Shown: positions 1 to 6,426 of the stretch, one piece after another | Layout: the number at the start of each line of letters is the position of its first letter | Numbering within the stretch: position 1 is the first letter of the stretch | Assembly: GCA_017694765.1 (NCBI GenBank) | Contig: JADIML010000177.1 | Coordinates: 1 to 7,083 of the forward strand | Direction of reading: 5' to 3' | From: Candidatus Scybalomonas excrementavium | GTDB taxonomy: Bacteria; Bacillota; Clostridia; Lachnospirales; Lachnospiraceae | Length of the DNA: 7,083 nucleotides | Program-made: the position numbers and the translations under genes | Notes under the pieces: generated by a model | What the model was told of the DNA's origin: nothing | The model's input: the letters and a program-made list of their open reading frames with translations, nothing else | The model's database searches: none

Positions 1-64
1 TAATAAAGGTTGGAACGTCATATGAAAGGTGCTAAATGAAATAAGATTTATTTTCTTCTTTATG

Positions 65-93
65 GGATATTTGCTTTTTCTATCACATACATA
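65..93 (+). promoter_or_regulatory. Candidate SigE-type (mother-cell sporulation) promoter of the pdaB-like gene
   Basis: A -35-like GGATATT lies at 65-71 and a -10-like CATACATA at 86-93. The ATA core at 67-69 is 16 nt from the -10. The Bacillus SigE consensus as I recall it is an ATA-type -35, about 16 nt, then CATACAnT, so this matches except at the last -10 base. Transcription would start near 100, giving a short leader that carries the GGGAG ribosome site at 112-116. The B. subtilis pdaB (ybaN) gene is known to be SigE-dependent, which fits. A weaker SigA alternative uses TATACT at 92-97, but its -35 is poor. This is a pattern match by eye. Confidence 0.5.
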
Positions 94-123
94 TACTAAT
101 GATAATGATACGGGAGTTTTAGA

Positions 124-915
124 TTGCGAAAATATCAAGAAGTTTTACAAGTGATTCGAAGAAAAAGTAAATATCTTATGTGGCTATTTTTACTTGTAGC
201 AGGAATAAGTGGTATGGTTCAAGTTACAAAGGAAAATATCTCTGTTATTAATCCGACGAAAGATCATATATTGCCTATTTATAGTGTGGAAACTGACGAA
301 AAGGTAGTGAGTATGACCTTTGATTCTGCATGGGGAGATGAAGATTTAGATGATATTTTAGATATTTTAGAAAGACAGGATGTTAAAGCAACCTTTTTTG
401 TAACAGGGGATTGGGTTTCTCAATATCCAGAGGCGATTAAGAAATTGGATGCGAAAGGACACGAATTAGGAAGTCATGGTGATCATCATAAACATATGAC
501 TAGACTTTCCGAAGAAGAGAATCGAAAGGAATTACAAGGGTGTTTTGATAAGATTAAATCTGTTATTGGAAAAGAAATTGATTTATTTCGAGCACCTTAT
601 GGTGATTATAATGAAGCATTGGTAAAAACGGCGAAAGAGGCTGGATACTATACAATCCAATGGGACGTAGATAGTCTAGATTGGAAAGACTATGGTGTCG
701 ATAATATTATTCAAACAGTAACACAGCATAAAAATCTAGGAAATGGTTCTATTTTACTGCTTCATAATGGTGCAAAATACACAAAAGATGCATTAGAAGC
801 AGTTATTACAGGATTGAAAGAACAAGGATATACATTTATAAAAGTATCGGATTTGATTTATCGTGATAATTATTATATCGACCATGCTGGAAGACAGCAT
901 ATGATAAAGAAATAA
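124..915 (+). CDS. pdaB: PdaB-like polysaccharide deacetylase, membrane-anchored (sporulation type)
   Basis: This is a 263-residue NodB-fold (carbohydrate esterase 4) protein. The TTG start is supported by GGGAG at 112-116 with 7-nt spacing, and by a basic N-terminus ahead of one hydrophobic segment (about residues 19-34). That is the layout of Bacillus PdaB; the next ATG, codon 19, would remove the basic flank. The motifs are TFDSAWGDED (65-74), H118 and H122 of the metal-binding H-x3-H, FRAPYG (155-160), the D183/D186-W187 region, and LLLH (211-214). Motif 1 keeps the first Asp (D67), but the second, metal-binding Asp of TFDDGP is Ser68. PdaB of B. subtilis (TFDISWGDE) also lacks it. PdaB acts outside the membrane during spore maturation, and its exact substrate is uncertain. 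The role is inferred from similarity and from the SigE-like promoter. A generic cell-wall deacetylase is the alternative. Confidence 0.85.
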   Translation: MRKYQEVLQVIRRKSKYLMWLFLLVAGISGMVQVTKENISVINPTKDHILPIYSVETDEKVVSMTFDSAWGDEDLDDILDILERQDVKATFFVTGDWVSQYPEAIKKLDAKGHELGSHGDHHKHMTRLSEEENRKELQGCFDKIKSVIGKEIDLFRAPYGDYNEALVKTAKEAGYYTIQWDVDSLDWKDYGVDNIIQTVTQHKNLGNGSILLLHNGAKYTKDALEAVITGLKEQGYTFIKVSDLIYRDNYYIDHAGRQHMIKK

Positions 916-1129
916 ATAGATATTAAACAGTAAAAATTGAAAAGATGTGAAAACAATCCTGAGTGATTTAGTGGGAAATATGAATAAGAAAAGTAGGAAA
1001 CAAAGGTCTGTTTTTGGATATTCCATAATTCATTTTTTAGTGTGTCATTTCGAATACAGTATATATTGTTAAAAAATAGATTATTTTTCTTCTATCTATT
1101 CATAAATATACCAAAAATAAATTCGGGGA

Positions 1130-1158
1130 TTGATTAAAAAAAATAAAAAAGGTATACT
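1130..1158 (+). promoter_or_regulatory. SigA-type promoter of the flavodiiron gene
   Basis: TTGATT (1130-1135) and TATACT (1153-1158) are separated by exactly 17 nt, a good match to the housekeeping consensus. The predicted start near 1164-1165 gives a leader of about 60 nt ending in AGGAGG (1211-1216). An A-rich spacer lies between the boxes. Confidence 0.7.
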
Positions 1159-1182
1159 ATTTTCTGAAAATTAAGATCGTTA

Positions 1183-1200
1183 TTGATTTGTATATATCAA
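1183..1200. repeat. TTGAT-N8-ATCAA inverted repeat in the flavodiiron leader (operator-like)
   Basis: Perfect 5-bp arms TTGAT (1183-1187) and ATCAA (1196-1200) flank an 8-nt AT-rich centre. The repeat lies about 20-35 nt downstream of the predicted transcription start and just before the ribosome site. That position would suit a roadblock repressor, or the repeat may have no role. The arms equal FNR half-sites, but the spacing is 8 rather than 4. It also partly resembles an 18-bp Rex site (TTG...CAA ends). The regulator is not identified. Confidence 0.35.
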
Positions 1201-1223
1201 GATAATGTCTAGGAGGAAGATAG

Positions 1224-2384
1224 ATGAAGGCAGTAGAGATAACAAAGGGAGTTTATTGGGTTGGAGCTATTGATTGGTCTGTTCGTAATTTTCATGGTTA
1301 TACAACAAATCGTGGGGCTACCTATAATGCTTATTTAATCATAGATGAAAAAATCACATTAATTGATACAGTAAAAGCACCATTTGCACATGAGTTATTA
1401 GAGAGAGTAAGAAGTGTTGTGGATCCAGAAAAAATTGATTATGTTGTATCAAACCATGTAGAGATGGATCACTCTGGAGCTCTTCCTGAGATTATGCAAT
1501 ACTGCAAAAATGCAACGGTTGTAACAAGTTCACCAGCTGGGATGAAGGGGCTTATGGCACATTATGGAGAACATAAATACAAAGCTGTAAGTGCTAATGA
1601 AACATTAAACCTTGGAAGTAGAAATTTAGTTTTCGTTCCAACTCCAATGGTTCACTGGCCAGATAATATGGTAACATATTGTCCAGAAGAAAAAATATTA
1701 TTCTCAAATGATGCATTTGGTCAACATTATGCTTCCAGTGGAAGATTTGATGATGAAGAAGACTTAAATATCATTTTAGAAGAAGCAAGAAAGTATTATG
1801 CGAATATTGTTATGCCTTATAGCAGACAGGCATCAGGTGCAATTGATATTGCAGCAGGACTTGATATTTCTATTATTGCAAGTAGTCATGGTGTTATTTG
1901 GAGAAGCCATGTAAAAGAAATTATGGATGCTTATAAAGAGTGGACAAAATGCGAAGCGAAAGAAAAAGCAATCGTTGTATTTGATAGCATGTGGCATTCT
2001 ACAGAAACAATTGCACAGACAATCACAGAGGCGTTAAAAGAAAAAGGGGTACAGGTTAAATTCTTTGATTTAAAACAAAATCATATGTCAGATATTTTAA
2101 CAGAAGTTTTAGATACGAAATATATTATTGTTGGTTCTCCAACCCTTAATAATAATATGATGCCAACTGTTGCAGGCTTTCTATGCTATTTAAAAGGGCT
2201 TATTCCAAAAGGAAGAAAAGGGTTTGCCTTTGGTTCTTATGGCTGGGGTGGACAGAGTATTGGACAGGTAGAAGAAATATTAAAAGCAGCTGGCTGTGAA
2301 ATTTGTTTACCAATGATCCGTTTACAATATATTCCAACAAAAGAAGAATTAGATAAAGTAAGAGAAGATATTCTTGCTATGTAA
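1224..2384 (+). CDS. fprA: Class A flavodiiron protein (O2/NO reductase, FprA type)
   Basis: This cytosolic protein has 386 residues, about normal for a two-domain flavodiiron protein. The N-terminal metallo-beta-lactamase domain (about 1-245) carries the full diiron ligand set: H78, E80 and D82 in SNHVEMDHSG, H144 in MVHWP, D163 in SNDAF, and H222 in SSHGV. The family R-x-FHGY element is at 21-26. The C-terminal flavodoxin domain (about 247-386) shows FMN-loop segments: DSMWHSTETI (254-263), VGSPTLNNN (303-311) and FGSYGWGGQ (336-344). There is no fused rubredoxin or flavin-reductase domain, so this is class A. Family members reduce O2 to water and/or NO to N2O with electrons usually from rubredoxin; the partner is not in this window. 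The start is fixed by AGGAGG at 1211-1216. The gene has its own promoter and terminator, so it appears monocistronic. O2 versus NO preference cannot be read from the sequence. Confidence 0.95.
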   Translation: MKAVEITKGVYWVGAIDWSVRNFHGYTTNRGATYNAYLIIDEKITLIDTVKAPFAHELLERVRSVVDPEKIDYVVSNHVEMDHSGALPEIMQYCKNATVVTSSPAGMKGLMAHYGEHKYKAVSANETLNLGSRNLVFVPTPMVHWPDNMVTYCPEEKILFSNDAFGQHYASSGRFDDEEDLNIILEEARKYYANIVMPYSRQASGAIDIAAGLDISIIASSHGVIWRSHVKEIMDAYKEWTKCEAKEKAIVVFDSMWHSTETIAQTITEALKEKGVQVKFFDLKQNHMSDILTEVLDTKYIIVGSPTLNNNMMPTVAGFLCYLKGLIPKGRKGFAFGSYGWGGQSIGQVEEILKAAGCEICLPMIRLQYIPTKEELDKVREDILAM

Positions 2385-2409
2385 AAAGTTATTGTGTAAA
2401 AGAATATGA

Positions 2410-2423
2410 ATTGATTCATCAAT
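2410..2423. repeat. ATTGAT-TC-ATCAAT perfect inverted repeat after the flavodiiron gene
   Basis: Six-bp arms ATTGAT (2410-2415) and ATCAAT (2418-2423) are separated by 2 nt, 7 nt before the terminator stem. The TTGAT/ATCAA arms are the same as in the repeat at 1183-1200. As RNA it could fold only as a small AU hairpin. Function is unknown, and chance is possible in such AT-rich DNA. Confidence 0.35.
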
Positions 2424-2429
2424 CAAAAT

Positions 2430-2463
2430 AAAAAAGGGATAGTTGCAAGACTGTCCCTTTTTT
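2430..2463 (+). terminator. Intrinsic terminator of the flavodiiron gene
   Basis: The left arm at 2430-2443 (A6, GGGA, TAGT) pairs with the right arm at 2450-2463 (ACTGTCCC, T6) across a 6-nt loop. This gives 14 pairs including one G-U. The T6 run forms the 3' end of the stem. The A-run opposite the T-run means the hairpin could also work on the minus strand, but there is no gene there. Confidence 0.85.
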
Positions 2464-2565
2464 GGTATATTGATTTCATATCTATAAGGGGCAAGGCAAT
2501 CGTTGAACCTCATATCATATTATATAGAGTAGGCAATTATAATACTGAGAAGAAAGGAAGTCACA

Positions 2566-4680
2566 ATGAAGGGAAAGATCAATATCTCAGAAATATTCGG
2601 AGAAAATGTATTTAATGATAGTGTTATGCGAGCACGTCTTCCAAAAGCGGTTTACAAAGAATTAAGAAGAACTATTGAAACAGGAAGTGAACTTAATTCA
2701 GAAATCGCCGATGTTGTCGCAAATGAAATGAAAGAATGGGCAATTGAAAAAGGTGCAACACACTATACCCACTGGTTTCAACCAATGACTGGTATTACAG
2801 CAGAAAAACATGATGCTTTTATTAGTCCAATCGGAGACGGAAAAGTATTGATGGAGTTTTCTGGAAAAGAATTAATTAAAGGAGAATCCGATGCCTCATC
2901 TTTTCCATCTGGTGGACTTAGAGCTATTTTTGAAGCAAGAGGTTATACAACTTGGGATTGTACATCGCCTGCATTTATTAAAGAAACAGATAATGCAAGA
3001 ATTTTATGTATCCCAACTGCTTTTTGTTCTTATACAGGGGAAGCATTGGATAAGAAGACACCATTGCTCCGTTCCATGCAAGCATTGGATAAACAAGCAC
3101 GCCGTTGCCTTGCGTTGTTTGGAAAAACAGATGTGAAGAAAGTAACAGCTTCTGTGGGAGCAGAACAAGAATATTTCTTAATTGATAAAGAAAAATATTT
3201 AAAAAGAAAAGATATTATTTATACAGGTAGAACTTTATTTGGTGCAATGCCTCCAAAAGGTCAAGAACTCGATGATCATTATTATGGAAGTATTAAAGAT
3301 CGAATTGCAGATTTCATGGAACAATTAAATATAGAACTTTGGAAACTTGGAATTACTGCAAAGACTCAACATAATGAAGTAGCTCCTGCTCAGCATGAAT
3401 TAGCGCCAATTTATGAAGAAGGTAATATTGCAACGGATCACAATCAGCTTATTATGGAAACAATGAAGCGTATCGCAGATAGCAAAGGACTTCATTGTAT
3501 GTTACATGAAAAACCTTTTGCAGGAATTAATGGTTCAGGAAAGCATAATAACTGGTCTATCGTAACAAACGATGGTCATAATTTATTAGAACCAGGAATT
3601 ACACCTCATGAAAATGAACAGTTTTTATTTTTCTTAGCTGTTATCATTAAAGCCGTTGACTTACATGGAGATTTATTACGTGTATCCACTGCAACACCGG
3701 GAAATGATCATCGTTTAGGAGCGAGTGAAGCACCACCTGCGATTATCTCTATTTATCTTGGAGAACAATTAGAAGATGTCATTAAACAGTTAGATACAAC
3801 TGGTGAAGCTACAACTTCAAAACAAGGAGATGTATTAATGACAGGTGTTAATACATTACCAGAGTTTTTAAAAGATGCGACTGATAGAAATCGTACATCT
3901 CCATTTGCCTTTACAGGGAATAAGTTTGAATTCCGTATGCTTGGTTCTAGCCAATCAACAGCAGATCCAAATATTGTATTAAATACAATTGTGGCAGATG
4001 TATTAGCAGAGGCAGCAGATGAAATAGAAAAGGCAGATAATAAAGCTATCGCAATTCATGATTATATTCGTCGTACAGTATCTGAACATAAGAGAGTTAT
4101 TTTTAATGGAAATGGATATACAGATGAATGGGTAGCAGAAGCAGAGAAAAGAGGATTGCCTCATTTAAAAAGCATGGTAGATAGTATTCATGCTCTTATT
4201 ACAGAAAAGTCTATCGCATTATTTGAACGGCATAAAGTATATACAAAAGCAGAACTAGAAGCTCGTCATGAAATTTTATTTGAAGAGTATGTAAAGAAAA
4301 TCAATATTGAAGCAATTGCAATGTTAAATATTGTAAGAAAGCAGATTATTCCTGCTGTTATGAAGTATCAAGAATCTCTTGCAAAATCTATTCTTGCAGT
4401 AAGAGAAGCAATTGGAGAAGAAGCACCGGTACAATCAGAATTACTCCGTTCTATTAATGAAAATTTAAAAGAATTATATGCGGCAGTTGGACAGTTAGAT
4501 GCAAACTGTGTGGAAGGAAATTCTATGGAAGGAACAATGGAAGAAAAAGCGAAATTTTATTATCATTCTATCTTCCGTTCTATGTCAGATGTAAGACGAC
4601 CTGCCGATCGATTGGAAATGTTAGTGGATAAGACATATTGGCCATTCCCAAGTTATGGTGATTTATTATTTGAAGTATAA
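2566..4680 (+). CDS. glnN: Type III glutamine synthetase (GSIII)
   Basis: This is a 704-residue cytosolic enzyme that makes glutamine from glutamate, ammonium and ATP. The length is typical of GSIII (about 700-730) and far above GSI/GSII (about 350-470). Recognisable blocks are HYTHWFQPMTG (67-77 region), GAEQEYF (198-204, catalytic-core metal ligands), QHNEVAPAQHE (268-278), NGSGKHNNW (322-330), NDHRLGASEAPPAI (380-393), and the phosphate/ATP-binding stretch from RNRTSPFAFTG to FEFR (441-457). An alpha-helical C-terminal extension of about 240 residues, ending in RRPADRLE and WPFPSYG, is characteristic of the family. GSIII forms double-ring dodecamers and is not known to be adenylylated. The ATG is fixed by AAAGGA at 2553-2558 with good spacing. 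No riboswitch or antiterminator-like hairpin is visible in the roughly 100-nt leader region. The gene looks complete and intact, and is bracketed by terminators on both sides. Confidence 0.96.
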   Translation: MKGKINISEIFGENVFNDSVMRARLPKAVYKELRRTIETGSELNSEIADVVANEMKEWAIEKGATHYTHWFQPMTGITAEKHDAFISPIGDGKVLMEFSGKELIKGESDASSFPSGGLRAIFEARGYTTWDCTSPAFIKETDNARILCIPTAFCSYTGEALDKKTPLLRSMQALDKQARRCLALFGKTDVKKVTASVGAEQEYFLIDKEKYLKRKDIIYTGRTLFGAMPPKGQELDDHYYGSIKDRIADFMEQLNIELWKLGITAKTQHNEVAPAQHELAPIYEEGNIATDHNQLIMETMKRIADSKGLHCMLHEKPFAGINGSGKHNNWSIVTNDGHNLLEPGITPHENEQFLFFLAVIIKAVDLHGDLLRVSTATPGNDHRLGASEAPPAIISIYLGEQLEDVIKQLDTTGEATTSKQGDVLMTGVNTLPEFLKDATDRNRTSPFAFTGNKFEFRMLGSSQSTADPNIVLNTIVADVLAEAADEIEKADNKAIAIHDYIRRTVSEHKRVIFNGNGYTDEWVAEAEKRGLPHLKSMVDSIHALITEKSIALFERHKVYTKAELEARHEILFEEYVKKINIEAIAMLNIVRKQIIPAVMKYQESLAKSILAVREAIGEEAPVQSELLRSINENLKELYAAVGQLDANCVEGNSMEGTMEEKAKFYYHSIFRSMSDVRRPADRLEMLVDKTYWPFPSYGDLLFEV

Positions 4681-4702
4681 GAACATATTGTGTTAGAAAA
4701 AT

Positions 4703-4732
4703 AGAAAGGGGCTGTTTTTACAGCTCCTTTCT
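4703..4732 (+). terminator. Hairpin terminator after glutamine synthetase
   Basis: AGAAAGGGGCTGT (4703-4715) pairs with ACAGCTCCTTTCT (4720-4732) around a TTTT loop. All 13 positions pair, one as G-U. The tail is weak: TTAAG, then TCTTTT, rather than a clean T-run. Termination is therefore likely but perhaps incomplete, leaving some read-through into the deacetylase gene. Confidence 0.7.
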
Positions 4733-4806
4733 TAAGTCTTTTGGGAATGAAGCAGCTTTTTTCATCATAAGTTACTAAAAAGAGGCGTTGCAAAAGGAAG
4801 CGATTT

Positions 4807-5616
4807 ATGAAAAAAAAGAGATGGCGTCATTTAAACCACTTGACAATCTGTTTCGTGCTATTACTTCTCATAGCTTTTTATCAAAATGGAAGGAAAGAAC
4901 AGTTGGAGCAAAAAATACAAAATAGCTTTGTGCAAGAAGTCATGTCGATTAGTAACGGGAGAGCAGAAAGTAGTACGATAGAAGAGAAGCGAAAAGTATA
5001 TTTGACTTTTGATGATGGACCTAGTAAATATACAGAAGAAATTTTAAAGATTTTAAAAGAAGAAAATGTGAAAGCCACTTTTTTTGTCGTTGGATATGAA
5101 GGAGAAGTATATGCAAAGCGTTATCGAGCCATTGTTGAGGAAGGACATACATTGGCAATGCATGCGTATGAGCATGATTATGGAAAGATATATCAGTCCG
5201 TAGAAAATTTTTCAAAAGATTTAAAAAAATTGCAAACGCTGTTAGAGGATGTAACAGGAATAAAACCAACAATTTATCGATTTCCAGGTGGAAGCAGTAA
5301 TTCACAAATAAAAATACCAATTAAGAAGTTTATTCACTATTTAGATGAACAAGGAATTACCTATTATGATTGGAATGCCCTTAGTGAAGATGCGATTTAT
5401 AAAGATTTATCTCCAGAAAAGCTGAATCAAAATATTTTAAAAGATTTAAAACATAAAGATCCATGTATTGTATTAATGCACGATTTAGGAGATCGGCATG
5501 GAACGGTTGAAGCTCTTCGTCCATTGATTAGGCAGTTAAAGGAGTTGAATTGTGAAATTTTACCAATTACAGAAGCCACACCAACGATTCAACATGTAAA
5601 ATTAAAAGAGAAATAA
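4807..5616 (+). CDS. Polysaccharide deacetylase, NodB domain, membrane-anchored
   Basis: This 269-residue protein has a basic N-terminus (MKKKRWRH), one hydrophobic segment (about 11-26) acting as an uncleaved anchor or signal, a charged linker (27-62), and then a NodB domain facing outside. All carbohydrate esterase 4 motifs are canonical: TFDDGP (67-72; D69 base, D70 metal), H119 and H123 (MHAYEH), RFPGG (158-162), DWN (188-190), and LMHD (223-226). It is therefore expected to be an active metal-dependent N- or O-deacetylase, most plausibly on peptidoglycan GlcNAc, which would give lysozyme resistance. The substrate is inferred, since the motifs do not distinguish it from chitin-oligosaccharide or xylan enzymes. 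The start is supported by AAGGAAG at 4794-4800. No clear promoter was seen; it may depend partly on read-through from glnN. It is only distantly similar to the deacetylase at 124-915, so it is not a recent duplicate. Confidence 0.88.
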   Translation: MKKKRWRHLNHLTICFVLLLLIAFYQNGRKEQLEQKIQNSFVQEVMSISNGRAESSTIEEKRKVYLTFDDGPSKYTEEILKILKEENVKATFFVVGYEGEVYAKRYRAIVEEGHTLAMHAYEHDYGKIYQSVENFSKDLKKLQTLLEDVTGIKPTIYRFPGGSSNSQIKIPIKKFIHYLDEQGITYYDWNALSEDAIYKDLSPEKLNQNILKDLKHKDPCIVLMHDLGDRHGTVEALRPLIRQLKELNCEILPITEATPTIQHVKLKEK

Positions 5617-5626
5617 AAAAGAGTCA

Positions 5627-5655
5627 TTGACGAATAAAACGATATACCATACAAT
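5627..5655 (+). promoter_or_regulatory. SigA-type promoter of mntP
   Basis: TTGACG (5627-5632) and TACAAT (5650-5655) are separated by 17 nt, each one base from consensus. The predicted start near 5661-5662 gives a leader of only about 33 nt before the ATG. It begins 11 nt after the deacetylase stop codon, so mntP has its own transcription unit. Confidence 0.8.
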
Positions 5656-5669
5656 AGATACATTGTATG
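5648..5669. promoter_or_regulatory. Operator-like perfect 8-bp inverted repeat overlapping the mntP -10 and start
   Basis: CATACAAT (5648-5655) and ATTGTATG (5662-5669) are exact reverse complements separated by 6 nt (AGATAC). The left arm contains the -10 box, and the right arm begins at the predicted start site. The left half would not be transcribed, so this is better explained as a DNA operator for a dimeric repressor than as an RNA hairpin. It does not match the MntR, Fur, PerR or Rex consensus sequences that I know. Confidence 0.6.
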
Positions 5670-5694
5670 ATAAAAATACGATTGGAGGAGTAGA

Positions 5695-6270
5695 ATGCAA
5701 ATATTTGAAGTTTCTCTCATAGGAATTGGTCTTGCAATGGACGCTTTTGCAGTTTCCATTTGTAAAGGGCTACAAATGAGAAAGATTAACTATCGTTTTA
5801 CAACTATTATTGCTGGTTTTTTTGGAGTTTTTCAGGCTATTATGCCATTTATAGGATGGATGTTAGGAAAACAATTTCAAAGATATATTGTAAGCATTGA
5901 TCACTGGATTGCTTTTGTACTTCTTGGAATGATAGGTTTTAATATGATTCGAGAATCGAGAGAAGAAGAGAAAGATACCTATAATCAGCAGTTAGAGAAG
6001 CTAGATTATAAAGAACTTGTTTTATTAGCAATTGCTACAAGTATTGATGCCTTAGCAATTGGAGTAACGTTTGCATTTTTAAAAGTAAATATTATTTCAT
6101 CCATTACAATTATTGGGGTCATCACATTTATTATTGCATTTAGTGGAGTGTTTATTGGCAATATTTTTGGAATGAAATACAAAGCGAAGGCAGAGATTTT
6201 TGGAGGAGCTGTTCTCATTTTAATAGGAATTAAGATTTTACTGGAACATCTTAACATCTTAGCAATATAA
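5695..6270 (+). CDS. mntP: Manganese efflux pump MntP
   Basis: This 191-residue integral membrane protein has six predicted membrane segments, at about 4-24, 36-58, 66-84, 107-127, 131-155 and 167-187. A charged cytoplasmic loop (86-106) lies between two homologous halves. Family hallmarks are GLAMDAFAVSICKG (12-25, with D16) and ATSIDALAIGV (114-124, with D118), the paired Asp motifs needed for Mn(II) transport in E. coli MntP. HWIAFVLLG (70-78), PFIGWMLG (51-58) and the closing AEIFGGAVLI (166-175) also fit. The E. coli FGAVE...P segment has Gln48 here in place of the Glu. It exports Mn(II) and protects against manganese overload. The start is fixed by GGAGGAG at 5684-5690. The promoter carries an operator-like repeat and there is no room for the Mn riboswitch often found before this gene. 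A terminator follows. Confidence 0.95.
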   Translation: MQIFEVSLIGIGLAMDAFAVSICKGLQMRKINYRFTTIIAGFFGVFQAIMPFIGWMLGKQFQRYIVSIDHWIAFVLLGMIGFNMIRESREEEKDTYNQQLEKLDYKELVLLAIATSIDALAIGVTFAFLKVNIISSITIIGVITFIIAFSGVFIGNIFGMKYKAKAEIFGGAVLILIGIKILLEHLNILAI

Positions 6271-6320
6271 CATTTTGAAAAGAATCAATCGTTCTGAAAA
6301 AAGGATATAAAAAGGGAGGA

Positions 6321-6359
6321 AGAAGAGAGCCAAAGGATATTGGAATCTCTTCTTTTCTT
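6321..6359 (+). terminator. Intrinsic terminator of mntP
   Basis: AGAAGAGA (6321-6328) pairs perfectly with TCTCTTCT (6346-6353). After a small internal bulge, CCAA (6330-6333) pairs with TTGG (6340-6343) around a 6-nt loop. TTTCTT follows directly. The hairpin separates mntP from folC. Confidence 0.8.
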
Positions 6360-6426
6360 ATTATAGAGATTATGATAAGGTAGAAGAAACGATTTTGTTT
6401 GCATTGATAGAAGTGAGGTCAATAGA

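Larger units (their letters stand above)
916..1223. other. AT-rich intergenic region (308 nt) without a convincing gene
   Basis: No supported coding region is seen on either strand. The longest + strand reading of interest (980-1072, 30 codons) lacks a good ribosome site. No strong terminator follows the pdaB-like gene. The only candidate is a weak AAACA/TGTTT stem (998-1013), and its T-run is used up in the stem. An imperfect 14-bp dyad lies at 1056-1069 (ACA...TGT around TATATA), and a 7-bp inverted repeat AATAGAT/ATCTATT at 1075-1100 has a 12-nt loop. The last 100 nt hold the promoter and leader of the flavodiiron gene. Confidence 0.7.

Noticed and set aside
1..25. Possible last codons of an upstream gene (a frame ending in TGA at 23-25).
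   Set aside because: Only seven codons are visible and all three forward frames have stops close by, so it cannot be told from noncoding DNA.
29..154. A 41-codon GTG-start reading frame overlapping the first 31 nt of the pdaB-like gene, with a hydrophobic N-terminus.
   Set aside because: GAAAGG lies directly on the start codon with no spacing, no family is recognisable, and it covers the predicted promoter. It most likely arises by chance in AT-rich DNA.
793..1026. A minus-strand frame overlapping the end of the pdaB-like gene.
   Set aside because: Its Phe/Ile-rich composition is what the complement of A-rich coding DNA gives. It has no ribosome site and the plus-strand gene is certain. The other minus-strand frames in the window are likewise shadows.
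980..1072. A 30-codon ATG reading frame in the gap after the pdaB-like gene.
   Set aside because: It has a poor ribosome site, no recognisable features, and overlaps the dyad at 1056-1069.
2503..2543. Promoter boxes before glutamine synthetase: TTGAAC-16-TAGAGT, or TATAAT at 2538-2543.
   Set aside because: The first pair matches only 4/6 in each box. The second has no -35 at proper spacing and would start transcription almost at the ribosome site. No choice can be supported.
4741..4773. Sporulation-type promoter (SigG or SigE) before the second deacetylase, using CATCATA or CATAAGTT.
   Set aside because: No matching -35 element is present at the right distance.
5648..5669. Reading the mntP inverted repeat as an RNA hairpin or riboswitch.
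   Set aside because: The left arm is the -10 box itself and would not be in the transcript from that promoter.
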